Shown here in pieces: positions 11,385 through 21,839 of a stretch of 64,000 bases of DNA (its first letter is position 1; every line of letters starts with the position of its first letter). The position numbers and the translations under genes are program-made. Origin of the DNA: Zantedeschia hybrid cultivar (Eukaryota > Streptophyta > Magnoliopsida > Alismatales > Araceae); contig JARZZO010000011.1 in assembly GCA_030544215.1 (NCBI GenBank), forward strand, positions 50,527,587 through 50,591,586, written 5' to 3'. The notes under the pieces were generated by a model. The model ran no database searches. It saw only the letters and a list, made by a program, of their open reading frames with translations, and was not told where the DNA came from.

Positions 11385-12037
11385 GAATGCAATGAAACAA
11401 ACCGTCAATGCTACAGCAGTCGCATAAGTGCAGCTAAAGAGAATTTATGATGGTGCATCCTCCCCTCAGCTATTATTTTCTCTCATTAGCCAGAGGAACC
11501 AATCCTCAGCTTTTGTGGATGTACTTCCTCTATTTACTTCAATAAAATTGGTGGTACACCAGAATTCCTTTCAAAAAAGACTGTCCGTTGAAAGTGAAGA
11601 TGCCACTAGTGATGAAGCACAATTCCAGGGCATGTGGGCTGGCATCAGAAGAAGGAAGGTTTCCAACTTATTGGTCAAACAGGCAGCTTGCTATTCATTT
11701 GAAGTCAGGAGCAGTAGATTCAACAGGAGAGCAAATCAATGGTATGGGAAGGAATTGCCATTCTTCAATCCCAATTCCTAGTACAAATATTGAACAGAGT
11801 TATGTGGCTGGCTCTCTCACACTGCACAGAACCATGGACCAAAAGTATTGGTTCGTTCTCCACCAACATAGCAAAGGTTACAGAAAAGATAACAAACGAT
11901 GGAGCAGGATATATAAGGGCCAAATCCTAAACATTGGACAAAGATTACCTAGGAATGAACTATTTCACTTATAGGCTACATATGTCACCAACAAAGGCAA
12001 GGTCCATTTGCTTGTACAAGGCTGATTGCTGATGACA

Positions 12038-12068
<31 letters not shown>

Positions 12069-13792
12069 AGCCTTGAGATGGTCACCTAATGATGATGGAG
12101 TTGCAGATATGCAAGAGCGGAATAATGACTGGAAAAGGGCTTACTACACCATTTGATCTAGGATCAAGGTCTAGGATGGCATGTTAGCCAATGAAGGGAC
12201 AGAATGCATAGGAAATAGAGGAGACAGACATCATAATCGTGCAAGTAGCGGATGACATTCGCATGGATTTGGCACATGGAAATATTATCATGGTCATAAT
12301 CAACGATTGTACTAAAAATCAGCTGATCCAGATAGGAAGCAGCCGAACCACAGATCAGAATAGGTCATAACCTGTCCAGCTCCAATGGAATTAAATGGTC
12401 AGAACCGACCAAAACTGGCTTTGGAATCAGAATCAGATCCGGAACCGATAGGGGCTGGTCCAGTTCCAACATCAGGTTTTTTATTCCGAGAGTAGTAGGG
12501 TACCTAAACCACTATTGGTGACTGAAGTTCTACTTATGAGGAATATGCCTACATTTTACTAGCTTTAGCAAAGACCTGAGGTGTCTCTGGAGGATTCAAG
12601 GTAATATCAACCACTAATTAAAATGCAGTAACCAGATTTGAGTGTCGCAAATCGAGCATATTATGGAGAGCACCATTACCATTACAATCTAAAGGAAGTC
12701 TCATTTGCACATTACCCCAAGAATGTACCATGTGAGAAATCACTGGCGTGTATAATTTCTTTAAAGTGTTTGTGTTCATACTTGTAATGTGGTCTCTATA
12801 TCTGAGTTTAGCAACTTTCTTGTGAAGTGTGGATTAAATAATACAATGAGTCCTGATTATACATTAGAAATTCTAGTGTCATGTTTTTCTTAGTTTACCC
12901 TTCCCCTTATTATTCATCATTTTATATTTGTCCTAGAAGATGGGACAAGGCTTTGACGATGATGATGATGATTATATTTGTCCTAGCTTTTCTTCTCATC
13001 TTGTACCTCAAAGAAAAATAAATGGCTATAAACTACAAAAGCGAAACAAACAAAACTCAAAGAAAGAAAAAACTCTGAAAAAAAACATCCATCTGCACTA
13101 TGAGAGTACTAACAATAAACAACAAACCGTATTCAATTTCTTGGATTTGCCACTTCATTGTCTTTGTTGATAGAACTCCTCTGCATTGTGCTTCTCAGTT
13201 GTATCCTTCAATAAACATTGTTTTTTTTTAGAGAAAATCAGACTGTACCGCTAATTTTAATAAAAATAAAGAGAAGTAATACAATCAAGCAAGACATGAG
13301 AGATTCCTATCTTAAGGAAAAAAATAAAGCACAAACTCCATCACAAATTTTCCATGGAAGTGTAGCTGGTCAAGAGATGAACATTGATTGTCCAACCAAT
13401 GCATGGTTCTGATGAACATAGGAGAAGGTAGGCAACATACGAGCTCTCTAGGACAAGCACCACCATGTAGCTATTTCCTGAAAACAATATAAGGACACTA
13501 CCACCGTTAGAAAGAGAAAAAAACTGAAAGCCCAATAATTTATGCAATACCAAGAAAGTTCATGTCGGATAAATATGGAATATAGGCCAAACCTTGTTTA
13601 ACAGTGCCATTTATTAGCATTTACTATAGCTCAATTAGGAATGAGAAGGCAATGCTGAGGATCCAGGAAAGGTAATCCAAGTACCCACACCCCCACCCCC
13701 ACCCCACCCGAGCCAACATGGGCAAGCCCAAGTTCAGCAAACCTCAGCCCAAATTTGATTTATGGCAGTCCAAATTTGCGTTGACCAATTTA
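11385..13792. other. Intergenic DNA with weak coding-like stretches and GAT repeats
   Basis: Overlapping plus-strand frames of 117 and 128 codons at 11428-11781 and 11588-11974 are open, but they match nothing I recognise and lack clear splice context. Trinucleotide GAT runs occur at about 12037-12063 and 12955-12970, and a C/A-rich run at about 13688-13710. The region could hold decayed exons of the unknown gene feeding the arrays to the left. No function can be given. Confidence 0.4.
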
Positions 13793-14104
13793 GACAATGT
13801 GGGCCAGTCCAAGTTGATGCAACATAGGGGTTGGGCCATGATGCAACTTAGGGGTTGGGCCATGAACTGACCCTGCCCAAGTCCCATCCATGGTGTCAAT
13901 TTTCCTGACTGAAAGCACTGGGATATTCACTACATGGCTGTCCCAAACCTGCGCATCTTGTAAAGAAGATAATATAATTCATTGAATCAATAAAAGAACA
14001 AAAATTAGCTTGGCACCAAATGCAAAACGTAACTTTGCACGTTCTCTACAATGCTAAAGAATCCTCAACTTGGTCTTAAAAGTCAATGTCAAGAACGGTA
14101 TACA

Positions 14105-14705
14105 AGAAGAATGTTTCATCAAGTCAAGAATAAACAGGAATTAGCAAACCACGGGCTGGCATAGTTGACCACAAATTTTTTTGGCTTGTTCTGCAAGATA
14201 TAACCTGTTATAGATAAACATAGAAGTTTCTTTCACAAATCTCCCTGATCCTGAAAATCTTTGCCAAAACTATCAAAAACCCAATTCATAACAACTCAAG
14301 AAATTGAGATGAGAAAATCATTTATTTTTGTGCTTACTGAGAGCAATACAAGATAGAAACATATTGATGTGTTTTTTTACTCAAAGAGCAATAGAAAATA
14401 AAACATTGCCCTGTTTCATCAAGTCAAGAATAAACGGGAATTAGCAAACCACGGGCTGGCATAGTTGACCACAATTTTTTTTGGCTTCTTCTGCAAGATA
14501 TAACCTGTTATAGATAAACATAGAAGTTTCTTTCACAAATCTCCCTGATCCTGAAATCTAAAAAACCCAATTCATAACAACTCAAGAAATTGAGATGAGA
14601 AAATCATTTATTTTTGTGCTTACTGAGAGCAATACAAGATAGAAACATATTGATGTGTTCTTTTACTCAAAGAGCAATAGAAAATAAAACATTGCCCATT
14701 TCTTC
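14105..14705. repeat. ~300-bp tandem duplication within block B
   Basis: 'tgtttcatcaagtcaagaat' recurs at about 14110 and 14412, and both copies end at 'aaataaaacattgccc'. The second copy lacks a few bases near 14560. Block A has one copy, so this duplication followed the A/B event or was lost in A. Confidence 0.85.
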
Positions 14706-15161
14706 AATATTAGTGCAGAACAAGCAAAACAAGTACTAACGTCCGCAATGTGACAGCCTATTGAGTACTTTAATCATGACTCAAAGGAGGGGGAAAATGA
14801 CTTGTATGGGACATTATTACCAATCTATGAAAAGTACAATTTCAGCCAAAGCCAACGAACAAGTGACCTCAAAGGGAGTGGAGAAGCAGCACACACTTAA
14901 AGATAGCAAAGAGAATCACATTCCCGAACGAACTTTTTCACTGTTAAATGTAACATCTACCTGTTTATTCCACCTAAACTCATGAATCAGTTGTTTTCAG
15001 TCTTGGTTTTGCTCCCAGTTGACGGGGCTTGAGATCCCACAAGAGTAGTCAACATGTAGATGTGAGTCATGCAGATTATCCCAATGTAGTGTTCTGGCAT
15101 CTCGTATGTGAATTATGCATGCGCAGAGTGCAGTCCCATGCCCATCTCGCTGTATTATTCA

Positions 15162-15809
15162 CACAGTTGTCAAGGGGGCAAGGCATCCCAAGGAATGCTT
15201 GAGGTCCCTTTGCGCTTAGGCGCCAGCCTAAGTGGCGCTTAGGCAGCACCTACATAATCAAGAGGTGGGGGGAAGTGGGAAAGGGAGAGGTACTCACGGA
15301 CAGGAAGACAAAACACTTGAAGAGAAGGAAGAAGAAAGGGTGGACACAGAGAAAACTTAGGAAAGGTAAGAGGATGCTAATAGTCATGATGGTTTCCAAG
15401 TTTGTGGACACAAGTAGGGCTTGTTGCCTTGTTGTGGCCATCATTGTAAGAGGACAACGTATAGGAGTGCCTCATTGTTGACGTCGATATTTATTCGCCG
15501 AGGAGGGATAATGCCAAAGAAGACAAGGAAGACAAAATAATGAAAAAGATGAGATGATAGGATATCAAAACCTAGGGCCAGTCATTCGTATAACCCTATT
15601 TATATCACGACTGGGTCCCAATGGACCCAATTAGATTGGCTCATGAAGTAGCCTAGGCATTGCCTAGGCACGCTAGGTGCTCCTAAGCATTGTCTAGGCA
15701 TGGTTTTTTCAAGGCCTAATAAGGTGTTTAACTGCCTTGGCCTTGAAAATAAGCCTTATCACCTAAACAGTGCCTAGGCTTCAAGTAGGCGTAAGCCTTG
15801 ACAACTATG
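15162..15809. mobile_element. hAT-like MITE, copy B (648 bp)
   Basis: Copy of the element at 8557, carried within block B. The ends are CACAGTTGTCAAGG and the complement of CATAGTTGTCAAGG. The flanking octamers are ATTATTCA (15154-15161) and GTTATTCA (15810-15817), one base decayed from the perfect pair kept by copy A. No transposase. Confidence 0.87.
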
Positions 15810-16478
15810 GTTATTCATCATCCAAGTAGAAAAAAAAAAGAACACTTTATCCAACGCATTGATAAGTTGTTCAAACTGTAAGTTGCTTTTTGATGGTGAT
15901 CATTCCCCATTCATGCATGAAAAGAATTTCCAAGTATAAAAAACTCATCAATCACCAATCCTCAAACTCCGTCGTAGAACAAGAAAGTGGACCAGTTAGT
16001 AGCATTGAGAGGCAAGTGAATGTAATTTCAATTGCGCTAATGGGTTGTGAATACTCTGATGGGATTGTCAACTTTTAAGGATTTGGATTTCTATGACAAA
16101 GATGTATAGTGTGCAGATTAGACAACACTAGAATGCTCATCATTAGGTTGTCAACTTTTAAGTAGTTGGGTTTCACTTGCACTAATGGGTTGTGAATTTT
16201 CTGATTGGATTGTCAACTTTTAAGTATTTGGGTTTCAATTGCACAAATGGGTCGTGAATCTTTCTGATTGGACTGTCAACTTTTAAATATTTGGATTTAT
16301 ATGACAACAGAATGGATGGTGTTTAGACGACACCACCTAAACAAATCTGAGTAGAACTGTACACTACTTCTGCTGGTATAGCATTAGGCTCCTCAATCCA
16401 ATTCTCACCTTTCTTAAGCATATATATGTCTCCTTTTTAAAATCATCTTAGCTGGAAAGACAGAGAGCTTTTTTTCAT

Positions 16479-16898
16479 TTGGAAACACCAGTTTTGTCAA
16501 TGATTCCAATGAGTGGAATCTATTTCAGAAGTGTTTCCAAATGGAGCACGTGTATTGCTGTTAATAAATGCCCTAGTATTGCTTCTACCCATGATCATCT
16601 ACTTGGAATTGAAGGATACATAGAAAAAGATGAAGACAAGGATTTTGAAGAGTGGCCAGGAGGAGATGGTTCCATGTCAGTTAACATCATAACTGGAACA
16701 TTCGAGGATCAAAACAGACAGTCATTACTAAGATCAACAGCATGCATCACACAATGCACAAGGCTATGGAAGAAGACTATCTTATATGATACAATAGGCT
16801 CCACGTTGGTACAAGAGAAAGGAAGCATCATTCTGAAAAACTCCATGCAATGGCCAGCATACCTGAGATATTTGCAGTTTTCAAGCCTGACATCTTGA
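16479..16898 (+). CDS. Hypothetical 139-codon ORF, doubtful
   Basis: An uninterrupted ATG-started frame that ends in TGA just past the duplicated block. It contains an acidic stretch (EKDEDKDFEEW near residues 48-58). I recognise no domain, signal peptide or membrane segment. The surroundings are non-coding and no promoter or splice sites are evident, so it may be a chance frame or a remnant of a host exon. Confidence 0.2.
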   Translation: METPVLSMIPMSGIYFRSVSKWSTCIAVNKCPSIASTHDHLLGIEGYIEKDEDKDFEEWPGGDGSMSVNIITGTFEDQNRQSLLRSTACITQCTRLWKKTILYDTIGSTLVQEKGSIILKNSMQWPAYLRYLQFSSLTS

Positions 16899-17699
16899 TA
16901 AATTTGGCAGACGATTCTTACATTTTGCCAAGCCTAGCAGACTTGGTATGAGGATATCAGCAGTGGAATTCATCTGATTTTGACCTGAAAAAAAAAAAAG
17001 AAAACATTGCACAGTTTGTTAAAACAAGGAAAAGAAGATAGGGATCAGCAAAAGTCAATAGAAAATAGATCAAAGGACAAGGAGTTTCTTAGAGATGGGT
17101 AGGGCTGAATCTTATTAGAGAACTTTATTTTATACTCAAATGAATATGTACAATCACCAGTAAAGTAATACAGAAGTAGTCGCCTGATATGCCACAAAGG
17201 CATGCATGTCAAACGACAGCTCGCCGGCTAGGCATGCAACAACTGCAAACCTAATGACTCTCTTCCGGGAGGGAAAAAGACAAACGTCAACAGTGACATT
17301 GACAAAATTGGCAAAATAATGGTGAGATGTTCTTTGAACAAGACATATAATATTGGCACTTTTTGAGATTCTCTCCCCATTTATCCACATCTCTCTCTCT
17401 CTCTCCCTCTTTTTATCTCTTTCTCCTTCTTGCCCACATCTCTCCCTCACCCCCCCTTCTCATGACGCTCCTCCCTCTTCTCTCCATTGATGCTTGCACA
17501 CACACACACACAGAAATGGGAGTGGGGAATACATAAAAGAAAGAGAAGTATGGAGAGAGAGAACTCCCATACGTCTCTTTCTCCACTGCATCTTGCACAC
17601 ACACACAGAAGGGAATCGAGAAGATAGAAAAGAAAGAGAAGTATGTAGAAAGAGAGTACCGACCGCGCCAGCATCAACTTAAAATTTCAAATTACGATT
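16899..17699. other. Low-complexity pyrimidine/CA-rich intergenic DNA
   Basis: Contains CT-rich runs (17390-17450) and two CACACA tracts (17497-17513 and 17596-17606) set in a ~95-bp imperfect duplication ('agaaagagaagtatg' near 17538 and 17630). Open frames here are low-complexity and are not called genes. Confidence 0.6.
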
Positions 17700-18528
17700 T
17701 CGCTCTCCTTCTACCCCCCACCACCCTCTCCGGCGTTCCCCTCGCCCTCCGACGCCCTCCTCACCCCCCCCCCCCCGGCCGCACCCTTCTCCCCCATTCG
17801 CAGAAGGATGGAAAGGGCACGGAGGAGGGCACTGGAGGGGGGTGTGGAGGGCGGAAGGGGGAAAATGCTGCGAGGGGAAGGAGAAGGGGCTGGTCGCAGG
17901 GAGGAAAACAAGAACCCAAGAAGCGATCGAGTAATCGCTCCGTGCGACTAAAAAAGCTCCTCCATCACACGATCCAGCGCCGCCTCCAGAATGCCAAACC
18001 GGGCGCTCCCCCCATCCCCTTCCAGCGTTCCCCTCCCCCTCCGGCGCCCCCCTCCCCGCCACTGTAGGGGAATGCGGGAAGAGGGGGAGGTCTGCGAGGA
18101 GGAGGAGGAAGGACTGGACGAAGGAACACTATGACGTTCTCCCCCCCCCACCCCCGGCGCCCTCCTCCCCGCCGGCTGAACCCTTATCCCCCATTACCAG
18201 GAAGAGGGGAAGGGCGCGGCCGGCGGGGAAGGAGGGCGCCGGAGGGACGGAACGCCGAAGAGGAGGAGGTAGGAAGAGGAGAGGATGCGAGCGGAAGGAG
18301 GAGGGGCTGGTCGAAGGGAGCGATCAGCGCTCCCCCACACTAGGACGTTTCCCTCCCCCCCCTCCTGCGTTCCCCACCCCCTCCGGCACCCTCCTCCCAG
18401 CAGGCCGAACCCTTCTCCCCCACTGGAAGGAGGAGAAGGACGCGGTCAGCAGGGAGAAAAGCGCCGAAGGGGGAGGAGAATGCCGGAGGGGGGGTGCAGG
18501 GGGTGGTCGCAAGGAGGGATCAAGAATG
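17700..18528. repeat. GC-rich, partly duplicated DNA downstream of the RING-H2 remnant
   Basis: Three related GC-rich segments (about 17727-17950, 18010-18320 and 18345-18560) share 'cctccggcg', 'gaacccttctcccccat' and 'gaagcgatcga' motifs. The stretch 17946-17995 resembles the antisense of the RING-H2 gene's last codons at 18556-18600. These look like tandem partial copies of that gene's 3' end. The many long frames reflect high GC with few stops and are not genes. Confidence 0.6.
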
Positions 18529-19072
18529 CTAGAAGCGATCGAATAATGGCTCCAGGTGTCTAAAAGACTCCCTCGCACGATCCATCACCGCCTGCACACG
18601 GTTAACCTCCTCGCTCCCCCGAGAAAACAGTTGGAACTCAAACCGGGACGGCTGCGTTGGCGGCGGGGTGGACGAGGACGGCTGCCTCCGCCGTGGGGTG
18701 GATGAGGACGGCTGCCTCGGCCGGAGGATGGACGAGGAGGACCGCCTCGGCCGCGGGGTAGACGAGGACGGCTGCGACGTTGCCGGTGGCCGCACCGGTG
18801 CCGGCGTGGACGACTCGGCCCGGGTGGAGGAGGGCCTCAGCCTGACGGTGACCAGCGACCGGCAGAGAGGGCAGGTGGGCTTCCGGCAGAGCCATTGGTC
18901 GACGCAGTCGAGGTGAAAGATGGTTGCAGCCGGGGAGCGCCCGCACGAGGTCCCCCTTCTCGAGCGGACTCTGGCACACGACGCAGTCGTCGGCGTCCTT
19001 CCTCCATGCGGAGTAGGGGAAGCTGGGCAGGGAGGCTAGCTCCCGGGGCCCGAGCCCAGCGCGACCGGCCAT
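18529..19072 (-). pseudogene. RING-H2 E3 ubiquitin ligase (ATL-like), frameshifted
   Basis: RING-H2 proteins bind two zinc ions and recruit ubiquitin-charged E2 enzymes to ubiquitinate substrates. Translation from ATG at 19072 gives a GLGPRELASLP stretch resembling the ATL GLD region, then CVVC, 15 residues, C-N-H. The frame then breaks at about 18919: two bases are missing before the F-H-L-D-C continuation. In the next frame the rest of the finger follows (H..C, 10 residues, CPLC) and runs to a stop at 18529. Spacing is otherwise canonical C3H2C3. After the finger, a 10-residue QPSSSTPRxR repeat occurs about four times (30-bp DNA repeat, 18660-18780). Total length would be about 181 residues with no membrane segment, whereas most ATLs have an N-terminal one. 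It could be a true pseudogene or a sequencing error in an active gene. Confidence 0.8.
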
Positions 19073-21839
19073 GCTGCTGGCGGAGATGAAAGCCGAGGAA
19101 TTTTCTGACCGTTAAACCCCCCTCCCCTTTCTTTTTCCTTACTCCAACATTTTCGAATTTCGAAATAATCAGAGCCTCCCCTCCGGTTCTTCGTCGTCCT
19201 CCACTCCGGTTCATATCTCCTCCGGTACGGTTCACACGTTCATTGGTCTGGACACCGGTTCATATTCTTATACCTCGGTTTGGTTACTTGTTGGGTTAAA
19301 TCAGATGGATTTATAAAATTTTCTGTTTTATCAAGTTGGGGTTAAATACTTTCGCCCAAGGTTTAATTACCTTTAGTTTTGCTTGCGAATACAAATTCAG
19401 CCAACCTATATTACATGGTAGGCTTTTTGCCTCACACAATAAAGCTCGTATCCTGTGAATTATCATATTTGTATGTATACTTGTAATTTTTATAGATAGT
19501 TATAAACTAGCAAAAAAGGAGAAATTTTAATAATTAATTAAAAACTTTAATGATTTCAAGGTTGAATAAATTTGTGTATTTCTTATACATATCAACAATG
19601 ATCTGCACAACTCTTAATTAATCATTGTATGCCTTAGATTTTCTTTTTCCAAATGCATTGTTCTCCAAACAAATTAAAAATATAGGTAATCATTCATGGC
19701 AAAAATATCAGTAACTCGAAGCATAGTGTGCATAGCTTATATTAAGATGGTGATAGCTACTAAATGAATGTTAACAATTAAATCACTACTCATGCTGTGA
19801 CATAGACAAAAGCACATTCTAACAAATAATCATAACAATATATAGTCAAGTAATTATCATGTGATTTTTTTGTATATAAAACTTCTAACAAAATCATATA
19901 TCCGAGGTGCAAAAAAAGGAAGGAAAAAAAGGACATAAGTTACCTATATTTTTAATTTGCTTGGAGAACAATGCATTTGGAAAAATAAAATCTAAGGCAT
20001 ACAATGATTAAAGAATACATCCAAAGTAACAATTGTAGGGACATAAATATTATGAAAACAAAATCTTGAATATTTTAGGTAAGCCCTAATGTAACATTTG
20101 ATGTCACCATGGGAAAGAAACATTGAAATTTCTTTTGCATGATGAAGAAAAAGGTTGTTGCATAATAATATTAGGATAACTAGAGTTGGATCAAGATGAC
20201 CAAAGCGAAGTCAAAGTTGGAGCTAAAAGGTAATCTTCAACCAAGATTATATTGCCAAAAGCTTTCACAAATATCATGATGCGTGGAGATCATAAAATCT
20301 TCCGTTGTAGTCTATGCCTTTCTTTGGCAAGTCATCATGACTATGCAACTTTAAATGAAGTGCAAACAAAAAAAAATACAAATTTATAAACGGGATAGAA
20401 TATAGTACATATGACAACAAATCAAAGTTTAAACATTTAAGACAAAAGTTATAACAAACTAAGTGAACACCTATTAATAACATATCTGGGTCTATGAAGC
20501 ACATGCTATTTAGAAAAAAAAGTTCAACATACGAAGTGAACATTCTTTAATAACATATCTAGGTCTAAGAAGCACATTCTATTTTGAAAAAAAACGAACA
20601 AACTTATATTGATTAACACTAAACATATTAGATTCATATCTTACCATAGTTTTTGTATTTATAACAACTATCACGATAAGATGGGCTTATAAATGTGAGA
20701 TGTGATAAAGCCAGATTCACCGATATTCGCTTTTCAATTATTTTAGAAACACAAACTCCACCCCTCTACCCTCAACCTCAATCCTAGCCACTAGGAAACA
20801 GAATGTTGGTGTGGTGTGGATTTAGTAATCAAGGAATTAAAATGAAAAGGAATATGACCAATTAGATTAAATAATCAAGAAATTAAAAGGAAAAAAATAT
20901 TACTAATGATTTTGAAAAACAAAAGCATGCTAGCAACATTATCAGAGAATTTTACAAGAATTCTTAAATTGTGTTTTCTATCTCTTCTTTAGCCTCTCTT
21001 CCCAGTTCATTCAAAGACTTTTCGGAAGTTCAACACATACCCTCAACCTTACTAGAGATGAAAAAAGAAAATCATATTATATAGAAGCCCCACAACAATA
21101 AGTAAATCTAAAGAAGATAGGATAGTTTAGTTGGACAACAATCAGTGATATAATCATTCACAAATAATTTGACAATATTGGACAACACAATTTCTCAAAA
21201 AAAGAACAATATCGAATAAGTTCACAAACTTCTTATTTTGATTGGTGAGATTAATCCAACGGTATAATAAGTTCACAAACATATTACATGCATGATTGTC
21301 AAAAACTAACAAAGACCGATCATAATCATTTTCCTCTCCCTTTCAAGGAGATGACTATTCTATTGTTTATTACGAAGTAACGACTTTGAACGTAAAAAGA
21401 TTGTCTATATAAAGATAATAAGACTCCATACAAACAACCCTGCGCTACGCATGCTGCATGCTTCAGAGTCGGGGAGAGGAATTGTGTTTTTGGTTTATCT
21501 AGGTAGGTGTCCTGGTCTCTGCTTGCAGCCACGTTGGCGGAAGCCATGTCTTTTGTGGTCCACACCTCCCTACGCATACATCACCAGTCCTCCTTGAACT
21601 ACCATTGAATGGCTTAGTGACTTAATGATAGAATTGGACAGATGTGATCAAGATTGTGAAAAAGGCCTGGAACAAGTCATTAGAAAGATTAATAGACACA
21701 TAATAAATATGAATAGACCATGAAACAAGACATATGAATACGTATTGAATGATTTCAAGAGCTATGAATGACTCCCACTTTGCCATATCATGGATGACTA
21801 GTTATGAATGAAAAAGAATGGAAGTGCAAGGACTGAAGT
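19073..21839. other. AT-rich intergenic DNA
   Basis: Upstream of the RING-H2 remnant. It contains a long foldback (19618-20011) and a ~78-bp imperfect tandem duplication around 'taataacatatct' (about 20459-20600). No gene is supported; the 89-codon minus frame at 20274 overlaps this duplication and is AT-driven. Confidence 0.6.
19618..20011. repeat. Foldback element: 72-bp arms, ~97% identical
   Basis: Left arm 19618-19689 and right arm 19940-20011 are reverse complements over 72 bp with about two mismatches, around a ~250-bp AT-rich loop. Similarity stops sharply at both outer ends. It could be a foldback MITE or a young hairpin locus able to give small RNAs. No clear target duplication is seen. 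Confidence 0.88.

Larger units (their letters stand above)
13793..16340. repeat. Large duplication block B
   Basis: Counterpart of 7512-9746 with high similarity. It is longer because of a 24-bp repeat of 'atgcaacttaggggttgggc' near 13840 and a ~300-bp internal tandem duplication (14105-14705). Sequence just left of the block ('gtccaaatttgcg') reads smoothly into it, so B may be the older location, which is an inference. Confidence 0.9.

Noticed and set aside
11428..11974. Two overlapping ORFs (117 and 128 codons) considered as a gene
   Set aside because: Different frames over the same DNA, no recognisable domain, no convincing splice or promoter context; left as unassigned.
17153..18578. 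Many long ORFs on both strands (60-127 codons)
   Set aside because: Low-complexity pyrimidine- or GC-rich DNA with few stops; products are runs of P, S, G, R and E without conservation.
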